From NCBI GenBank assembly GCA_964540765.1, contig CAZINW010000033.1, positions 1 through 25,723 of the forward strand: a stretch of 25,723 bases of DNA. The letters run 5' to 3'. Shown here one piece after another: positions 23,118 to 25,723 of this stretch. The notes beneath the pieces are model-generated. The model saw nothing but the letters and a program-made list of their open reading frames with translations. It was not told where the DNA came from and ran no database searches. The translations under genes were made by a program, and so were the position numbers. The DNA comes from CAZJLN01 sp964540765 (GTDB lineage: Bacteria; Chloroflexota; Anaerolineae; Anaerolineales; Anaerolineaceae). How positions within the stretch are numbered: the stretch's first letter is position 1; the number at the start of each line of letters is the position of its first letter.

Positions 23118-24281
23118 ATGAATAATTTTAATTTTCAAAACCCGACAAGGATCATATTTGGCAAAGGTACTATTACCAAGCTTTCAAAACAGATCCCCAA
23201 GAAAGCAAAAATCCTACTACTCTACGGTGGCGGGTCGATTAAAAGCAATGGTGTTTATGACCAGGTGATGAAAGCACTGAAAAAACATGAGGTGCTCGAG
23301 TTCGGTGGGATTGAGCCCAATCCTGATTATGACACACTGATGAAAGTCGTGAAACTGGTCCGTAAAAAAGAAATTACTTTTTTGCTGGCTGTCGGTGGTG
23401 GCTCGGTAATTGACGGCACAAAATTTGTCTCCATTGCGACGCCCTATGCTGGTGATGATCCCTGGGCACTTCTAAGCAAAGGCGAAGCCAATGATGTCAA
23501 GGAAGCTCTTCCATTGGGGACCGTTCTGACCCTTCCAGCAACTGGTTCAGAGATGAATATGAGCGCGGTAATATCCCGTCGTGTCACCCAGGAGAAATTG
23601 GGGTTCGGGAATCCAGTTGTTTATCCCCAATTCTCGATCCTGGATCCGGAGACAACCTACTCACTGCCCATTAAACAGGTACGCAATGGCATTGTGGACG
23701 CTTACGTGCATGTAATGGAACAATATCTGACGTACCCCGTTGGTGGCATCGTACAGGACCGCCAGGCTGAGGCACTACTGCAGGCATTGATTGAACTTGC
23801 GCCAAAAGCCATGCAGATGCCCCCGGATTATGACGGGCGAGCCAATTACATGTGGGCAGCGACCAATGCCCTTAACCGCCTTATCTCGAATGGTGTTCCG
23901 GGTGATTGGGCGACCCATGACATTGGGCATGAGATCACTGCCTTTTACGGGCTTGACCATGCAGAAACGCTGGCGCTGATCCTGCCCTACTTGATGTGGT
24001 ACAAACGCGATAAGAAAAAAGCCAAGCTGCTTCAGTATGGCATGCGTGTATTTGGACTGCGAACTCAGAGCCACAGTGAGCGCATCAATCAGGCCATTGA
24101 GAGGACTGCTGCCTTCTTCCATAGCCTGGGCATGCCCACCACACTCACAACCTACGGCATTGACCCTGACGAAGCTGCTGAGAAGGTAAAAGCCCGCTTT
24201 GAAGAACGGGGCAGCAAACTGGGTGAGCATCAGGATATCGGTCCAGATGATGTAGCAAACATCCTCCGTTTGAGTCGCTAA
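23118..24281 (+). CDS. yqhD: Iron-type NADPH-dependent aldehyde reductase / alcohol dehydrogenase (YqhD-like)
   Basis: A 387-residue protein, the same length as E. coli YqhD, when started at the ATG at 23118, which has GGAG 6 nt upstream. A TTG start at 23103 would place that site inside the gene and is rejected. GGGSIKSNG and GGGSVIDGTK form the NADPH fold. Metal ligands fall at D194, H198, H267 and H281, matching what is recalled of the YqhD numbering. Family enzymes reduce short aldehydes and lipid-peroxidation products. The gene is downstream of the CDF transporter, but the 150-bp gap leaves co-transcription open. The metal (Zn or Fe) is not decided by sequence. Confidence 0.92.
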   Translation: MNNFNFQNPTRIIFGKGTITKLSKQIPKKAKILLLYGGGSIKSNGVYDQVMKALKKHEVLEFGGIEPNPDYDTLMKVVKLVRKKEITFLLAVGGGSVIDGTKFVSIATPYAGDDPWALLSKGEANDVKEALPLGTVLTLPATGSEMNMSAVISRRVTQEKLGFGNPVVYPQFSILDPETTYSLPIKQVRNGIVDAYVHVMEQYLTYPVGGIVQDRQAEALLQALIELAPKAMQMPPDYDGRANYMWAATNALNRLISNGVPGDWATHDIGHEITAFYGLDHAETLALILPYLMWYKRDKKKAKLLQYGMRVFGLRTQSHSERINQAIERTAAFFHSLGMPTTLTTYGIDPDEAAEKVKARFEERGSKLGEHQDIGPDDVANILRLSR

Positions 24282-24303
24282 GATTTTCTTCATCACAGAA
24301 AAA

Positions 24304-24339
24304 AAGATGATCCATTCTCTGGATAGATCTTGTTTTTTT
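24304..24339 (+). terminator. Intrinsic terminator of the aldehyde reductase gene
   Basis: AAGATGATCC (24304-24313) pairs imperfectly with GGATAGATCTT (24321-24331), followed by seven T (24333-24339). Confidence 0.75.
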
Positions 24340-24355
24340 GCCAGGCAATAATTAA

Positions 24356-24514
24356 TCACATACCTTTAACCAATTCCATGACAATGGGTTCATCCATAGT
24401 CAAACCCTTGACCAGTCTACCCTTAATGACCGAGCGCAATCCCCTCACCTTAGCCCTGGTCACAATTTTGATGGCTTCCCCAGTGGTATGATCATGTAAA
24501 TCAAGCCGGAAATA
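24356..24514 (-). pseudogene. Unrecognised coding-like fragment without a start codon
   Basis: A minus-strand frame of 52 codons runs from a TAA at 24517-24515 to a TGA at 24358-24356. Its translation looks protein-like, including LDLHDHTTGEAIKIVTRAK and MDEPIVMELVKGM, with balanced charge and hydrophobic periodicity. No usable start precedes its first half; GTG at codon 18 and ATG at codon 40 are the only internal choices. I do not recognise the family. It looks like the 3' end of a lost gene, ending just after the aldehyde reductase terminator. Confidence 0.4.
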
Positions 24515-24726
24515 TTATCAAGAATATATAATATACATCTGTCTAATAGTATAAAATTGTCCTATATTGGTATTGCTTTTTTTAAAAACTCGTATTATGA
24601 TTCTATATCATTATTATTTTGGGCCGCGGTCATCAACCCTTGCCTCGTACGATTGATTGTTCGGTGAAGTTTATTCGCGGTAGGATGAATTATAAAAAAC
24701 TAAAATAAAAGGCAAGGTGAAGAAAG
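24515..24726. other. AT-rich leader region of the DegV gene
   Basis: A strongly AT-rich block (24515-24620), then about 100 bp before the DegV start. CTTGCCT (24639-24645) mirrors AGGCAAG (24710-24716), which overlaps the likely ribosome binding site. No convincing -35/-10 pair was found. Confidence 0.35.
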
Positions 24727-25590
24727 ATGAAAATAGTTATTGATAGTGGCGCAGATCTCAGCCCTGAGTTTATCAAGGCGTATGATATCCACCAGGTACC
24801 TCTAAAAGTTACTTTGGCAGGAAAGACTTACCTGAGTGGTGTTGACCTCAATCCTGAACAATTTTATGATTTAATCGAAAGCACAGAGGAACTACCGATT
24901 ACAACAACCCCTTCTGTCGGTGATTTTGTGCAGATTTATGAAAAATTGGCGGCAGAGGACCCTGACATTTTATCCCTCCATATTTCATCAGGCTTAAGCG
25001 GTACCTATAATACTGCTGTTGCTGCAGCAGGCATGGTGGAAAATGCCAATATCACCGTGGTAGATTCTTTGAATCTCTCAGCAGGTTATGGCTGGCAGGT
25101 GGAGGCGGCAGCAAGAGCAATTAAAGCTGGATGGACAAAAGATCAAATTCTGAAGCTACTCAAACAGGTTGGGAAATCGACAAGTGCTTTATTTACCCTG
25201 CCTGATCTCAAATACCTGATTGCTGGTGGACGGATCGGCCACCTGAAAGGTTTACTTGCTTCCTTACTTGGCATCAAACCGATACTTACTGTCAGCAAAG
25301 AAGATGGCAAATATTACGACAGAGGTAAAAAGCGTTCATTCACAAAGGCAGTGGAAGCAATTCCTGAGATCGTCCTACAATCCATACCGAAAGGTTCCAG
25401 GGTGCGTGCGCAAATTTGCCATGCAGGCAACCTTGAAGGCTCACAGCGCCTGGTGGCAGCCCTGGATAAGGTTTTTAAGTGTGAGTGGCTGCAACCCTGT
25501 TCCATTGGGCCGGCACTTGGTGCCCATACAGGCAGAGGATTGATTGGTGTGATGTTTGCAGCCGTTGCTGATTATCCCAGTCTTCCCTGA
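24727..25590 (+). CDS. DegV/FakB-family fatty-acid-binding protein
   Basis: A 287-residue DegV domain protein covering the whole family length. Lipid-binding landmarks are present: IDSGADLS at 5-12, TTTPSVGDF near 58-66, the HISSGLSGTYN loop near 82-92, and the GGRIG motif near 166-170. Family knowledge: DegV proteins bind a fatty acid, and FakB members present it to the kinase FakA for phosphorylation and phospholipid synthesis. No fakA is nearby. A PlsC-type acyltransferase occurs elsewhere in this window but 22 kb away. The ATG is preceded by AAGGTGAAGAAAG. It is a single-gene unit ending in a strong terminator. Confidence 0.92.
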   Translation: MKIVIDSGADLSPEFIKAYDIHQVPLKVTLAGKTYLSGVDLNPEQFYDLIESTEELPITTTPSVGDFVQIYEKLAAEDPDILSLHISSGLSGTYNTAVAAAGMVENANITVVDSLNLSAGYGWQVEAAARAIKAGWTKDQILKLLKQVGKSTSALFTLPDLKYLIAGGRIGHLKGLLASLLGIKPILTVSKEDGKYYDRGKKRSFTKAVEAIPEIVLQSIPKGSRVRAQICHAGNLEGSQRLVAALDKVFKCEWLQPCSIGPALGAHTGRGLIGVMFAAVADYPSLP

Positions 25591-25609
25591 GTAATAATAT
25601 ACCAAAATG

Positions 25610-25642
25610 ATAAAGCGCCCTTGGGATGGGCGCTTTATTTTG
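25610..25642 (+). terminator. Intrinsic terminator of the DegV gene
   Basis: ATAAAGCGCCC (25610-25620), 7-nt loop, GGGCGCTTTAT (25628-25638), then TTTG. The stem is 11 bp and perfect. Confidence 0.9.
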
Positions 25643-25723
25643 CATGAATCAACTTTGTGGGTGCATATGCAGGGCAATCGCAAACTCAAAGAAAGAGGGA
25701 GATGGATTTCCTTTTACTCAAAG

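Noticed and set aside
24639..24716. CTTGCCT/AGGCAAG pair as a riboswitch-like fold before degV
   Set aside because: Arms of only 7 bp are 64 nt apart, with no recognised aptamer between; chance pairing is likely.

Overview
The window looks like ordinary chromosome of a free-living bacterium, most likely a Chloroflexota member of the Anaerolineae type. This is inferred, not proven. The grounds are moderate GC, an RNase J in place of an RNase E, Pro/Thr-rich LysM lipoprotein style, sigma-A type promoters with 17-bp spacers, and intergenic palindromic repeats. No rRNA, phage, transposase, CRISPR array or plasmid gene was seen. TAG, TAA and TGA all serve as ordinary stops.

Layout, left to right. 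Positions 1-1600 carry an ECF sigma factor with its membrane anti-sigma partner. Positions 1632-4093 carry, on the minus strand, a PlsC-type acyltransferase and metK, the latter behind a SAM-I riboswitch with its own terminator. Positions 4265-7492 hold an SbcD-type nuclease converging on a minus-strand pair (LysM lipoprotein, then folP). Positions 7500-9500 are gene-poor: repeat debris, then a minus-strand membrane-protein frame of 292 codons broken by two in-frame TAG codons. Positions 9577-14160 hold an FmdB-type zinc ribbon protein, a large GNAT protein, an M48 protease and RNase J. Positions 14131-14453 form a divergent promoter region for RNase J and tRNA-Val(CAC), followed by a second, broken copy of the tRNA 3' half. 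Positions 14454-15057 are repeat-rich and geneless. Then come an SPFH/prohibitin protein, a Gfo/Idh/MocA oxidoreductase (minus strand), trpS, and a plus-strand group: P-type cation ATPase, GbsR/MarR-type regulator, CDF cation transporter, YqhD-type aldehyde reductase. The window ends with a DegV/FakB-type lipid-binding protein.

How genes may work together. The sigma/anti-sigma pair is a signalling unit. metK is controlled by its own product, SAM. The ATPase, regulator and CDF transporter plausibly form one cation-homeostasis group. RNase J has a leader of about 200 nt with a near-leaderless 26-codon frame ending just before a strong intrinsic terminator, which looks like an attenuator.

Best candidates for something undescribed: the RNase J leader (13924-14124); the hairpin-interrupted tRNA-Val 3' copy (14356-14453); the twice amber-interrupted gene (8258-9133); the TGTGTCAA repeats in the divergent promoter; and compact multi-hairpin intergenic repeats. 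No clearly new multi-gene defence or metabolic system was seen.
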